From NCBI GenBank assembly GCA_036504735.1, contig DASXUQ010000008.1:62001-126000 (forward strand): DNA of 64,000 nt, in the 5' to 3' direction. The DNA comes from a bacterium (GTDB taxonomy: Bacteria; Electryoneota; RPQS01). The translations under genes and the position numbers were made by a program. The notes under the pieces are model-generated. The model was not told the DNA's origin. It ran no database searches and worked only from the letters and a program-made list of their open reading frames with translations. The stretch's first letter is position 1, and each line of letters opens with the position of its first letter. Below are positions 8,193 to 16,753 of the stretch, one piece after another.

Positions 8193-9523
8193 GAAGTCAT
8201 TTTCCCTTGGAAGATCTTCTCCATGTCAATGATTGCGTCTCCGTGCTGGGAGGTGATTTCAGGTGCATGTGTAGCCACAATTATCTGCGCAGATGGATTC
8301 AGCCTATGAATGGCATCGAGAATCTGCTCTTGCCACCTGATGTGTAACGAAAGTTCTGGTTCATCGGCGAGAAAAATGAACGGAACTTCTTCCTGCAACA
8401 GGGTCTCAGCCAACAATACCATGAGTTGTTTCTCACCGGACGAGAGATCTCCAATCTCGATCGTGGCGGGATCTGCAGCCGCCAGTTCCTCGGCTGACTT
8501 ACCTTGTGGCTTGAGGACGACGTTCAAAAGGCCTTCCGAACTCAGGCCTATCTTTTTGTCATCGATAAACTCGTGGAGTATTGAGAAAAACAGGTTGAGA
8601 TTCTTAAAAATGTCGTTCTTTTTGGATTGAGCGTCCAAGGAAAGATCAACGATTTGCTGCGTTCTCTTTATCAACGGCAGCGGCATTATAGTGTCTATGC
8701 TGACCTTATCCTGCTTGTCTAGTTCCTTTAGGTCCGAGATGCATCGGCTTAGAACCTTGACATGCTCCTTGATCCGTTTCCTAACGGAATCGTCAAAGTA
8801 GTTGAGCTGTTGATAAGCAGTTGTGAGAAGTGCTTCACTTACGGCGGCCTGCTGAGCCGATTTCACATCAAACCGATCGAAGTCTTTCATGTACAAAACC
8901 GACAGAAGGATCTTATGTTGAAATTCCGTCGATACTACACTTGCGCGTTCCGCCAATTGAAGTTGGTATCGGGTTAGTTTATCAGTGATTTGATCTAATC
9001 GTCTGTCTATCGGCGGTTTGGCACCTGCAAGCCTTGACCTTGCATCCTCGTCATCTTCGTCTTTCCTAAAGGCTTGTCGGTGGACCGTGACGCTTGAGAC
9101 TTTCACAAGTTGAGCCATCGCGGTTCTAACCTCGAGACACCGCTGATGAAATTGATTTAGCGCGCTCAGACTGTGACTGACATATCGCCTCGCCTCCAGA
9201 TTGCGAGGTGACAATTCCAAGTCAAAACGCCTGCTCCCTACGCGGTATTTTATGGTATCGTACCCCTTTTGCTGGCTCAATATCTTCTCGACGCGCAACT
9301 TCCTCTTGTGGGTTCCGTCAGCCAATCTAACTTCTATCGACGTGAAATCATGATCGGCAAGAGCACGGAAATCAACTTGGAGCACCGACGAAAGCAAATT
9401 CATAAGGGTCGTCTTACCTGAGCCGTTCCGACCAATAAAGATATTGATGTGAGGCTTGAGATCGCACTCAACGATCTTTGATCCCCAGAATCCCTCTATC
9501 CTAAAACTTGAAATGTGATACAT
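8189..9523 (-). CDS. ABC/SMC-like ATPase, AriA-like defence sensor
   Basis: ATG 9523 is chosen because AAGGAG lies seven bases upstream; ATG 9556 has no ribosome site. The 444 residues show Walker A GRNGSGKTT (about 31-39), an ABC-type signature IGDLSSGEKQL, Walker B FIFLADEPELSLH and the switch IIVATHAPEI. A helical, coiled-coil-like insert of about 250 residues separates the two halves, as in OLD/RecF-type and AriA ATPases. It is the first gene of a two-gene operon with the DUF4435 gene. It probably senses infection and controls its partner. Confidence 0.78.
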   Translation of the reverse strand: MYHISSFRIEGFWGSKIVECDLKPHINIFIGRNGSGKTTLMNLLSSVLQVDFRALADHDFTSIEVRLADGTHKRKLRVEKILSQQKGYDTIKYRVGSRRFDLELSPRNLEARRYVSHSLSALNQFHQRCLEVRTAMAQLVKVSSVTVHRQAFRKDEDDEDARSRLAGAKPPIDRRLDQITDKLTRYQLQLAERASVVSTEFQHKILLSVLYMKDFDRFDVKSAQQAAVSEALLTTAYQQLNYFDDSVRKRIKEHVKVLSRCISDLKELDKQDKVSIDTIMPLPLIKRTQQIVDLSLDAQSKKNDIFKNLNLFFSILHEFIDDKKIGLSSEGLLNVVLKPQGKSAEELAAADPATIEIGDLSSGEKQLMVLLAETLLQEEVPFIFLADEPELSLHIRWQEQILDAIHRLNPSAQIIVATHAPEITSQHGDAIIDMEKIFQGKMTS

Positions 9524-10396
9524 CTTTGTTCTCCTTGGGATGTCTCCCCAATTCATGAACGCCGACAGGTTTGAGTCGGCTGTTCAACATACTCATTTCC
9601 CCCATCTTTATCAATCATAATGAGTCATTAATGCAAGGAAGTTGCAGGTCTGGGCAGGTTTGCAGAATTCGGCAGCGTATTTATACAGAGTGGGCTGGAA
9701 GTGACGGGAAAGTATGGAGAAAAGGGGAATGTGTGATTTCGAAAACAAGGGGTTCGGAGATGCGATGTGGTGGTGGGGCCGCGCCTTCTGGCTGAGGGAG
9801 ATCGCGCCTTGCGGACAGCAGTTGACGCAGATTCGCCCGAGGTTCTTCAGCCGAAGACGGCTTCAGAATGACAATGTTTAAGGAATGATGCGGGCAAGGA
9901 GAAGACACGGGGGTAGATGTGCAGAATGGGTGCGGGGAGCGCGATGAATCACGCGGCTACCAAGTCTTGGATGAACCCGAGGTCCTTCCCGAAGACGGTC
10001 AGGTCGAAGACTCCGTTGGAGTCCACGGACTCTAACGAGATGACAAATCATTGGGGCGGGGTTCAGGATGACAATATTTAGGGGTGGCGAGAGGAGTGGG
10101 GAAGGTGGGTTATGAAATGGGCAGGAATGCGATGAAGTAGCGCGGGGGTGGCGGGGTAAGCGGGGGAAATGGGTGGGGGGGAATCAGATGATCACGGGAC
10201 GGGCGGCGGCAGGGTGCAGTGCGATGGAGGGCATAGTACATCCACTATAGCAAAGGTCCATATTCAGAAAGAAATGTCTCGATGGCTTTGCGCTTGACTC
10301 TGGGGCAAATGCACCATATATTGAATCCACCAGTATAATTACGCTATTGCGTGGGTGAATTGCGTTTGATATTTGTGTTGAAGGTGTTGTGATTGT
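9524..10396. other. Gene-free region with G-rich tract and degenerate repeats
   Basis: No credible gene is seen. Two related stretches, around 9857-9885 and 10064-10088, share TTCAG-ATGACAAT-TTTA. A G-run cluster at 10144-10181 (runs of five, four, five, three and seven G's with short spacers) could form a quadruplex on the plus strand. CACTATAG occurs at about 10248, some 150 bases before the next start. Confidence 0.5.
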
Positions 10397-11233
10397 ATGA
10401 ATAGCAGTCGGATGTTACGAGCCGTCATCGCCGGGTTGACGCTGCTGGCCGTCATGTGGGTACTCCACCTGCTCGGAGAGCGGCGCTCGGCCCAGCCCAG
10501 CGTGACACAAGCTAAAAGCGTGGCGAAGGCAAGCTTCAGTCAGCAGCCAAGCAGCCAAGAAGCCGAGAAACCAAAAGAAACCGGGCAGGCGGGAGACGCT
10601 CGCGAGGTGCGGGAGTATCCGTTTGCTACGATGGATAACAGTTGTCTGGATGGGGAAGTGGCGGATCTGTCGGGTTGCACACGGATGCTGTCGGGCGGCA
10701 AGGCGATGGGCTATGTGCTGCATGTGACGGAAGGGCAATCCCTCAGAATCAGCGTCGAACCGATGTATGCAGATTTCGACGTCAGTTTTGCTTTCTTCAA
10801 AGAAGGCAACTGCATTGTGGGACGGGATGCGGCGGGCAAAGGTCAGAGTGAGCGCGCCAATGTGAGTCATCTGGCGGCAGGCGATTATCAACTGTGGGTC
10901 GGCGGGTATGACGGCGACTGTGGACCGTTTCTGCTGACCGTTACTGACCAGCCGCCCTCCCTGGCACAGATCCAGCATGCTACCGCCTTTGAAGGCCGCA
11001 ACGGCACGGTGCTGCGCTGGAAAAGCTTCGGCGAAGTTGACCTCGAACAGTACCAGATCTACCGCGTGGCAGGCGACAGCCGCCAGCGGATCGCCGTGCT
11101 GCGCGCCCACGGCAGCCCCGCCGGCTTTTCCGACTACCGTTTCATGGACCGCAGCCGCCTGCCGGGCGTTGGTTATGAACTGGAGATCGTGGCGCGGGAC
11201 GGCAGAAGCGAACGGGTGGAAATTGAGTCGTGA
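10397..11233 (+). CDS. Membrane-anchored or secreted protein with PPC-like and Fn3-like domains
   Basis: The 278 residues open with a hydrophobic segment (about 8-25) that is either a signal peptide or an anchor, followed by a Ser/Gln/Lys-rich linker. Residues of about 80-185 resemble a bacterial pre-peptidase C-terminal (PPC) beta domain (YVLHVTEGQSLRISVEP, FKEGNC, LAAGDYQLWVGGY). The rest looks like a fibronectin type III-like module (VLRWKSFGEVDLEQYQIYRV). No enzyme motif is seen. It is monocistronic and followed by a terminator. Confidence 0.65.
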   Translation: MNSSRMLRAVIAGLTLLAVMWVLHLLGERRSAQPSVTQAKSVAKASFSQQPSSQEAEKPKETGQAGDAREVREYPFATMDNSCLDGEVADLSGCTRMLSGGKAMGYVLHVTEGQSLRISVEPMYADFDVSFAFFKEGNCIVGRDAAGKGQSERANVSHLAAGDYQLWVGGYDGDCGPFLLTVTDQPPSLAQIQHATAFEGRNGTVLRWKSFGEVDLEQYQIYRVAGDSRQRIAVLRAHGSPAGFSDYRFMDRSRLPGVGYELEIVARDGRSERVEIES

Positions 11234-11261
11234 AGGATGAAGGCGGATGGATGAAGGATGA

Positions 11262-11287
11262 AAGCGAGCCGGAAGGGTCGCTTTTTT
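11262..11287 (+). terminator. Short terminator hairpin
   Basis: AAGCGA and TCGCTT arms around a GCCGGAAGGG loop are followed by a T run (to about 11287). Confidence 0.65.
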
Positions 11288-11299
11288 GTTGGGGGGAGC

Positions 11300-11830
11300 G
11301 TTCGAAAACGAGGAACGATGAACGAGGAACGAGGAAAGGCGGGCACGACATGTCGTGCCCCTACGGCGGATTCCTTAGCAGAGTGCGCCAAGCGGGAGCG
11401 TGACGCCTAGTGGATGTGAAAGCAGACCCCCATCCCCCGGCTTGTGCGTTACCCTCATCTAACTTCCCCCTAACCCTAACCTTTCCCCCACTAAAGTAGG
11501 GGAAGGGGACCAGAGCGGAACCCCCTTCTGATTCCCCCTTTTTCAAAGGGGAAGGGCAGATCGAAGAGCCCGCCAAGGCGGGCGCTACAAGCGCCTTGCC
11601 CCGCTTGTGGCGAGATCTCGGCTTCGCCGGACCTTCCGGCACTACATTCAGAATGTGGCGGCGCGGAGGCCGCCACCTAATCGCACAGGCTTAGACAATC
11701 CGGGCGGGATGGAACCCGCCTTTATGTCTTGGGACCGCGCGGTATTCCCGCGCTGTCCCCGCGGCGAAGCCGGCCCCGTGATCCAACGCACTGCGTTGGG
11801 GTCAAGGGCTTAGCCCTTGTGTTGAATTTG
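11300..11830. repeat. Intergenic mosaic of palindromic modules
   Basis: In order it holds: GAACGAGGAAC-type short repeats (about 11305-11338); a GGGCACGACATGTCGTGCCC palindrome plus CTACGGC (11341-11367); the CAGACCCCCATCCCCC module (11423 onward) with CCTTTCCCC/GGGGAAGGGG; a second CCCCCTTCTGATTCCCCC unit (about 11520); AGATCTCGGCTTCGCCGGAC (about 11612-11632); several GC-rich palindromes; and GTGATCCAACGCACTGCGTT with GGGCTTAGCCC (about 11778-11820). Most units recur near 14960, 19810, 37020-37215 and 43200-43400. No gene is seen. Confidence 0.7.
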
Positions 11831-11883
11831 CGTGGATTATTTGTTACATTGACATGATCGAACTGTACAATGCAGGGAAGTTC

Positions 11884-12279
11884 ATGACAGACCTTGACTT
11901 GGTCAATGCGGCTTGGAAGGCGCGGGAGTTTGCGCGGGCGGCATATTCGGGGTATCGGGTAGGGGCGGCGCTGCTCTCGGAATCAGGGCAAGTCTATACA
12001 GGCGCCAATGTGGAATCCAGCACCTATGGGCTGTCACTCTGTGCCGAGCGTGTGGCGCTGGTGAAGGCGCTTTCCGAGGGCGACAAGGGCCGGTTTATCA
12101 CGTGTGCCGTAGTGGCGGAAGGGCCGCTGACACCTGTGCCTTGCGGCGCGTGCCGGCAGCTCCTGGCCGATTATGCGCCGTTTGTGTCCTTCTTGCTGGC
12201 GCACAAGCGCGGCGAGTATGAAGTGGTGAGTCTGTTTGAACTGTTTCCGCGACCTTTCTCTTCCGATTTTTTGAAATAG
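11884..12279 (+). CDS. cdd: Cytidine deaminase
   Basis: Cytidine deaminase hydrolyses cytidine and deoxycytidine to uridine and deoxyuridine in pyrimidine salvage. The 131-residue length is usual for the family. The zinc and catalytic site is clear: C53-A-E55 in NVESSTYGLSLCAERVA and the P-C87-G-A-C90 motif. ATG 11884 is preferred (GGGAAG upstream and the family length); ATG 11854 would add ten residues. The next gene, udk, starts three bases after the stop, so the two form a salvage operon that converts cytidine to uridine and then to UMP. Confidence 0.92.
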   Translation: MTDLDLVNAAWKAREFARAAYSGYRVGAALLSESGQVYTGANVESSTYGLSLCAERVALVKALSEGDKGRFITCAVVAEGPLTPVPCGACRQLLADYAPFVSFLLAHKRGEYEVVSLFELFPRPFSSDFLK

Positions 12280-12282
12280 ATT

Positions 12283-12957
12283 ATGCATGAGACTCGAATT
12301 CCGCCGGCCATCAAAGAAGACCGGGTACATCACGGCTACGCCGGCTCCTATCTGATCGGCATCTGCGGCGGCAGCGGCAGCGGCAAGACCCTGGTGGCGC
12401 GCTCGGTGGAGAGCGCGCTGGGCCGCGACAATGTGCTGCTGATGGAGCAGGACAGCTATTACCGCGATCTGTCTTCGATGCCCTTCGAAGACCGGCACAC
12501 GGTGAACTTCGATCATCCTTCGGCTTTCGATAACGATTTGCTGATTGCCCATCTGCATGGGCTTTTGGCGGGACAGCCGGTAAGGATGCCGGAATATGAT
12601 TACACGCTGCACACGCGGTCGAATACGTACCGCGATATTCAACCGCGCGCGGTGATTCTGCTGGACGGCATTCTGGTGTTCGAGGACCATCGCCTGCGGG
12701 ACCTGATGGACATTCGCGTGTACGTGGACACGGACGCGGACATCCGGCTGGCGCGGCGTATCCGGCGGGATATTTCCGAACGGGCGCGCACGCTGGATGC
12801 GGTGCTGGAGCAGTATGAAACGCAGGTGCGGCCGATGCACGAGCAGTTCGTGGAGCCGTTCAAGCGGTTTGCGGATATTATTATTCCCCAAGGCGGGATG
12901 AATACCGTCGCGGTGGACATGCTGGTGACCAAGGTGCGCGCGCTGCTCCGGAAGTAA
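12283..12957 (+). CDS. udk: Uridine kinase
   Basis: Uridine kinase phosphorylates uridine and cytidine to UMP and CMP. The 224-residue protein has a P-loop GGSGSGKT (29-36), the nucleoside-site region QDSYYRD and NFDHPSAFD, PEYDYTLHTR, and the lid-region RIRRDISERART. These are all typical of the Udk/PRK family. The N-terminus is about 20 residues longer than the usual start. It is co-transcribed with cdd. Confidence 0.93.
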   Translation: MHETRIPPAIKEDRVHHGYAGSYLIGICGGSGSGKTLVARSVESALGRDNVLLMEQDSYYRDLSSMPFEDRHTVNFDHPSAFDNDLLIAHLHGLLAGQPVRMPEYDYTLHTRSNTYRDIQPRAVILLDGILVFEDHRLRDLMDIRVYVDTDADIRLARRIRRDISERARTLDAVLEQYETQVRPMHEQFVEPFKRFADIIIPQGGMNTVAVDMLVTKVRALLRK

Positions 12958-12995
12958 GAAAGCAGAAAACAGAGACGGCGAAACCAACATACTTT

Positions 12996-13562
12996 ATGAA
13001 CATGACGATGAAACGACTGTTGCTTGTGGCCCTCGGCGTGATGCTGGCCGGCGGCGTGTTTGCTCAGACGGCGGACTCTTTGGCCCATCAGAAAATTGCG
13101 CCGGAACACGGTTTTCTCGAGCGGCTTTCGGGGCGGTGGAATACGACGGTCATGTGGTGGCCTTCCGCGAAGGATACTCAGGCGGTGAAGGTGGTAGGCA
13201 AAAGTGAAACCCACATGATTCTGGATGGCCGCTTTCTGCTCGAACAGGACAGCACGCGGCTGTCGGAAAAGTCCTACTATACCTACGGGCTGATGGGCTA
13301 CGACAACCTCAAGAAAAAGTATGTGCTGAGTTGGGCGGACAATGTGGCCACAGGACTGTTGAATCTGAATGGCGCGGTCAATGACAGCGGCAATGTGCTG
13401 ACCTTTGAAGGGGAACGCGCGGAGCCTAAAGGTCCGAAGAGCACGGTGAAGTTTGTGCTGCGCAGTTTATCGGGCAACTACAGGCAGCTCGAGATCTGGG
13501 AAGGCCGCGCGGGCGGCAAGTCGCGCAAGACGATGGAGATTCAGTACGCGCGCGGAAAATAA
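12996..13562 (+). CDS. Exported DUF1579-like protein
   Basis: The 188 residues begin with a signal peptide (cut near VFAQT). The mature part matches the DUF1579 pattern: a short region ending LERLSGRWNTTVMWW, then DGRFLLEQ, TYGLMGYDNLKKKYVLSWADN and TFEGER, a lipocalin-like barrel of unknown ligand. Start choice lies between ATG 12996 and ATG 13008. It sits between udk and the pentapeptide-repeat gene, 12 bases before the latter. Confidence 0.7.
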   Translation: MNMTMKRLLLVALGVMLAGGVFAQTADSLAHQKIAPEHGFLERLSGRWNTTVMWWPSAKDTQAVKVVGKSETHMILDGRFLLEQDSTRLSEKSYYTYGLMGYDNLKKKYVLSWADNVATGLLNLNGAVNDSGNVLTFEGERAEPKGPKSTVKFVLRSLSGNYRQLEIWEGRAGGKSRKTMEIQYARGK

Positions 13563-13574
13563 GGAGCGCGATTT

Positions 13575-14927
13575 GTGAAAGACATCGGAGCCCCTGCGGC
13601 GGCGGATATCGTTCGCTGGCGGGCGCGCTGGACTCCGGAACGCACAGCCGAGGTGCTGCGCATTCTGGCGGAGGATCCGCAATGGGGCGCAAAGAAAATT
13701 GCCGGCTGCGTGTGGTACGCGCCCGAAGAGGGCTTCGGCTCCTGGCAGGATGAGGACGCCGCGCGGCACATGACGCTTTTCGGCTGGCCGGTGCTGGATC
13801 TGCGCGGGTTTGTGTTCTGCGATGTGCCGCTGCACGGGGCGCGCCTGATGGGAACGCATGCCGAAGGGGCGGTGTTTCTGGGCCGTATCAGTGATGCGGA
13901 TTTTTCACAGGCCCATCTGGCGGGAGTGAACGCGCGCAAGGCGGAGCTGGTGCGCCTGACCCTGTGCAGCGCGGATGTGTCCGGCGCGGACATGGCGGGA
14001 ACGATGGTGCGTGGTTCGGATTTGAGCCATTGTAACCTGCGCGGTGTGGATCTGGAGCGGGCGACGTTTCGCGACAGCCGTTTGAACGGAGCGACGCTGC
14101 TGGGGGCGAACCTCAAGCACACGGGATTTTTCAGTTGCCAGTTGCTGGGTTGCACGCTGCGTTCTCCGCAGAGCTACGCGCAGATGGACACCGGAACTTT
14201 TTTCGGACGCGCTTGGCGCTATTCGCTGGGGCGCAAGGTGCTGGGAACCGCCTTGCTGCCGTTCTACCGGCGCGGGCCGCATCTTTTGAAACCGGCGGCG
14301 TTGCACCGCTTCTCCCGCCGCAGGGAAAAGACGCGGCAGGTGTTCGATCAGCGGAGTCTGGGTGGACTGGTGGCGCGGGAACGGCGCGACGTTTGCGGCG
14401 AAATAAAACTTTGTCTGCGCGACAACGGCATCGTGCACAAGGCCGCGATTTACTATGAGCAGGAAGAATATTGGCGGACACGGGCGCGCTGGGACAAGAT
14501 CCACCGCTGGAAAGGCTGCCTGAAAAGCGGCAACCGCATCCGGTTCGGGTTGCTGTGCTGCCGCCTGGTGCTGGCCGAGCGGTTGATGGGTTACGGCGAG
14601 CGGCCGGGCCGGATCGTGCGCTGGAGTTTTGGCGTAATCGCGCTCTGCGCGCTGCTGTTCTTTTACTTGGGCTATGAGATTGAAACGCCGATGGGGTTGT
14701 GGGTGCCGTTCGGGCTGCATGACCACCAGTTTTCCGAAGCGGGCGGTGGGGTGGATCTGGCGCGCTGCCTGCTGTTTTCCATCGAACGCTTTACCACGGT
14801 CGGTTCCAGCATTTTGCGGGCCGCGCCGGGGTTCAGTCATGCCATCGCCAGCTTCGAAGCGCTGGTGGGTGTGCTGTTTGTCGCGCTGGCTACGGTGACG
14901 TGGGCGAGGAAGGCGATCAGGGACTGA
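13575..14927 (+). CDS. Pentapeptide-repeat protein with C-terminal channel-like membrane domain
   Basis: GTG 13575 starts a 450-residue protein. Residues of about 95-200 are pentapeptide repeats of the A(D/N)LxG type (ADFSQAHLAGVNARKAEL, ADVSGADMAGTMVRGSDL, VDLERATFRDSRLNGATLLGANL), which form a right-handed quadrilateral helix. The C-terminus has two membrane segments (about 350-370 and 425-445). The loop between them holds FTTVGSS, which resembles the TTVGYG selectivity filter of two-helix potassium channels but lacks YG. The join of the two domains suggests a gated membrane pore with a soluble repeat sensor, but this is inference. Confidence 0.75.
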   Translation: MKDIGAPAAADIVRWRARWTPERTAEVLRILAEDPQWGAKKIAGCVWYAPEEGFGSWQDEDAARHMTLFGWPVLDLRGFVFCDVPLHGARLMGTHAEGAVFLGRISDADFSQAHLAGVNARKAELVRLTLCSADVSGADMAGTMVRGSDLSHCNLRGVDLERATFRDSRLNGATLLGANLKHTGFFSCQLLGCTLRSPQSYAQMDTGTFFGRAWRYSLGRKVLGTALLPFYRRGPHLLKPAALHRFSRRREKTRQVFDQRSLGGLVARERRDVCGEIKLCLRDNGIVHKAAIYYEQEEYWRTRARWDKIHRWKGCLKSGNRIRFGLLCCRLVLAERLMGYGERPGRIVRWSFGVIALCALLFFYLGYEIETPMGLWVPFGLHDHQFSEAGGGVDLARCLLFSIERFTTVGSSILRAAPGFSHAIASFEALVGVLFVALATVTWARKAIRD

Positions 14928-14929
14928 AG

Positions 14930-15035
14930 GGAAAACGCTGAAAGGCTGAAACGGGAACGGCATGTCCGGCGAAGCCGAGATCTTGCTTTGCGGACCGTGC
15001 CCCTACGGCGGAGCAATGCCTGATGGTATTGCTTG
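14930..15035. repeat. Intergenic repeat modules before ppk2
   Basis: CTGAAA-type repeats (14938-14955) are followed by the inverse of the AGATCTCGGCTTCGCCGGAC module (about 14964-14985) and a CGTGCCCCTACGGCGGA half-module (about 14995-15012), all shared with 11300-11830. Confidence 0.6.
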
Positions 15036-15092
15036 GGCTCCGCTGGCTGGCACTTAAACGATTGCGGATGTAACCTCTGAAAGGGTTCTTCT

Positions 15093-15923
15093 GTGGATAC
15101 TGAACTTCGAACCTATCGTGTGCCGCTGGACGGCAAGGTCAGTCTGTCCGAATATGCGACAGATGACACAGGCGAATTTGGACGGACGGCGAAAGGGCGC
15201 GAGAAGGCGGAGCAACAGGGCGCGGAGCTGAAGGAGAAGATCGCCGACTTGCAGGAGCGGCTGTATGCCGAGGCGAAACAGACGCTGCTAATTGTGTTGC
15301 AGGGGATGGATGCCGGGGGCAAGGACGGCACGATCAAGCATGTGATGTCGAGCGTCAATCCGCAGGGGTGCGACGTGACATCCTTCAAGGTGCCGTCGTC
15401 GCTGGAACAGGCGCACGATTTTCTGTGGCGCGTTCACAACGCGGTGCCGCCGCACGGGTTTATCGGCATTTTCAACCGTTCGCACTATGAAGATGTGCTG
15501 GTGACGCGCGTGCATGGGCTGGTGGACGATGACCTGGCGAAACGCCGCTTCCGGCAAATCAACGATTTCGAGCGGATGCTCTCCGAGAACGGCGTGACGC
15601 TGGTGAAGCTGTTTCTGCACATCTCACGCGACGAGCAGAAGCGGCGGTTGGAAGCGCGGCTGCACGATGCGAAGAAGAACTGGAAATTCAATCCGGGCGA
15701 CCTCGCCGAGCGCAAACTCTGGAAAGAGTACATGCGGATGTACGAGGACGCGCTGGAGCACACGAACAAGGACGGTGCGCGCTGGTGGATTGTGCCGTCG
15801 GACGTGAAGTGGTACCGCAACTATGTGGTGGCGATGATTGTCGCCCGCGCGCTCAAAAAGATGGACCCGCAGTTCCCGCCGCCGCCGGCGGGAGTGGACC
15901 TGTCTTCGATTGTCATCGAATGA
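15093..15923 (+). CDS. Polyphosphate kinase 2 family phosphotransferase
   Basis: PPK2 enzymes transfer phosphate between polyphosphate and nucleotides. The 276 residues include Walker A GMDAGGKDGT (71-80), FKVPSSLE, the Walker B-type block FNRSHYEDVL, the lid-region arginines and W-x-V-P-S-D-x-K-W-Y-R-N near the end. The length fits single-domain class I or III members. The start is GTG 15093. Among genes for nucleoside kinases it could supply phosphoryl groups from polyphosphate. Class I versus III cannot be settled by eye. Confidence 0.88.
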   Translation: MDTELRTYRVPLDGKVSLSEYATDDTGEFGRTAKGREKAEQQGAELKEKIADLQERLYAEAKQTLLIVLQGMDAGGKDGTIKHVMSSVNPQGCDVTSFKVPSSLEQAHDFLWRVHNAVPPHGFIGIFNRSHYEDVLVTRVHGLVDDDLAKRRFRQINDFERMLSENGVTLVKLFLHISRDEQKRRLEARLHDAKKNWKFNPGDLAERKLWKEYMRMYEDALEHTNKDGARWWIVPSDVKWYRNYVVAMIVARALKKMDPQFPPPPAGVDLSSIVIE

Positions 15924-15925
15924 CA

Positions 15926-15963
15926 AAATACTGAAACGCTGAAATACTGAAAGGCTGAAACGA
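15926..15963. repeat. CTGAAA-type short repeats
   Basis: Four near-copies of a CTGAAACG/CTGAAATA unit directly follow the ppk2 stop. The same unit occurs at 6655-6690, 14938-14955 and, inverted, at 16708-16747. Confidence 0.65.
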
Positions 15964-15978
15964 AGAGAATCGAGAATT

Positions 15979-16290
15979 ATGGAACCGCGCATTGCCATAG
16001 ATCAGGAGAAGATCAAGACCTTCTGCGAGAAGTGGAAGGTGGTAGAGTTCTCGCTCTTCGGCTCGGTGCTTACGGATGAATTCAGGCCGGACAGTGACGT
16101 GGATGTGATAGTGGAGTTTGCAGAGGACACTCACTGGACTCTGTTCGATATGGTAGATATGGAGGACGAATTACGTGTTATCTTTGGTAGAGACGTAGAT
16201 CTTTTGACGCGTAGCAGTGTTGTTCGCAGCGAAAACTACTTGATGCGAAAGAGCATCTTGTCCAATGTGAGGACAGTTTATGCCGCGTGA
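15979..16290 (+). CDS. MntA-like minimal nucleotidyltransferase (antitoxin)
   Basis: The 103-residue protein has the pol-beta-type core: FGSVLTDEFRPDSDVDVIVEF, i.e. G-S-x(n)-D-x-D, with a third acid in GRDVDLL. It overlaps the HEPN gene by 11 bases. In MntA/HepT systems the nucleotidyltransferase neutralises the HEPN RNase by adding nucleotides near its active site. The A/T-richer base use points to acquisition. Confidence 0.85.
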   Translation: MEPRIAIDQEKIKTFCEKWKVVEFSLFGSVLTDEFRPDSDVDVIVEFAEDTHWTLFDMVDMEDELRVIFGRDVDLLTRSSVVRSENYLMRKSILSNVRTVYAA

Positions 16291-16624
16291 CGAGACGTAT
16301 CTCCTTTATATGCTTTTGGCAGCTCGTCGAGTTGTCAGATCAACGTCGCAAGTCTCCCGTGCCGAGTTTGATTCGAACGTTGAGAAGATGGATTCGGTAG
16401 TTCTCCAAATAGGAAACATTGGCGAGGCTGCAAGCCATATCAGCAGCGAATATTGCAATCTTCATCCGATGATTCCGTGGGGAGAAATCATCGGCATGCG
16501 GCACAGGGTATTTCACGGCTATGAGGTCATAGACTGGAATAAGGTGTGGGACACAGCCACCATCTCTGTGCCGAAATTGATTCCGATGATTGAACCGCTG
16601 GTGCCACCGGAAGAAGAGACATAA
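16280..16624 (+). CDS. HepT-like HEPN toxin
   Basis: The 114-residue helical protein of the DUF86/HepT type has GNIGEAASHIS and the HEPN RNase motif R-x4-H in MRHRVFHGYEVID, with a following Tyr that can be modified by the partner. It is translationally coupled to the mntA-like gene. Toxicity is expected from the family but not shown by the sequence. Confidence 0.85.
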   Translation: MPRDETYLLYMLLAARRVVRSTSQVSRAEFDSNVEKMDSVVLQIGNIGEAASHISSEYCNLHPMIPWGEIIGMRHRVFHGYEVIDWNKVWDTATISVPKLIPMIEPLVPPEEET

Positions 16625-16707
16625 GGGCTGCCAAATGTGCATCTGCATAATAAATGACTGGCGTTTCAGGCAATGGCACTATGGTGGCGGAATGTGATCG
16701 TTTGATT

Positions 16708-16747
16708 TTCATTTCAGCCTTTCAGAATTTCAGCGTTTCAGCGTTTT
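16708..16747. repeat. Inverted CTGAAA-type repeats before tdk
   Basis: TTTCAGCCTTTCAG and TTTCAGCGTTTCAGCG run up to six bases before the tdk start, where no clear Shine-Dalgarno is seen. Confidence 0.55.
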
Positions 16748-16753
16748 CTATAC

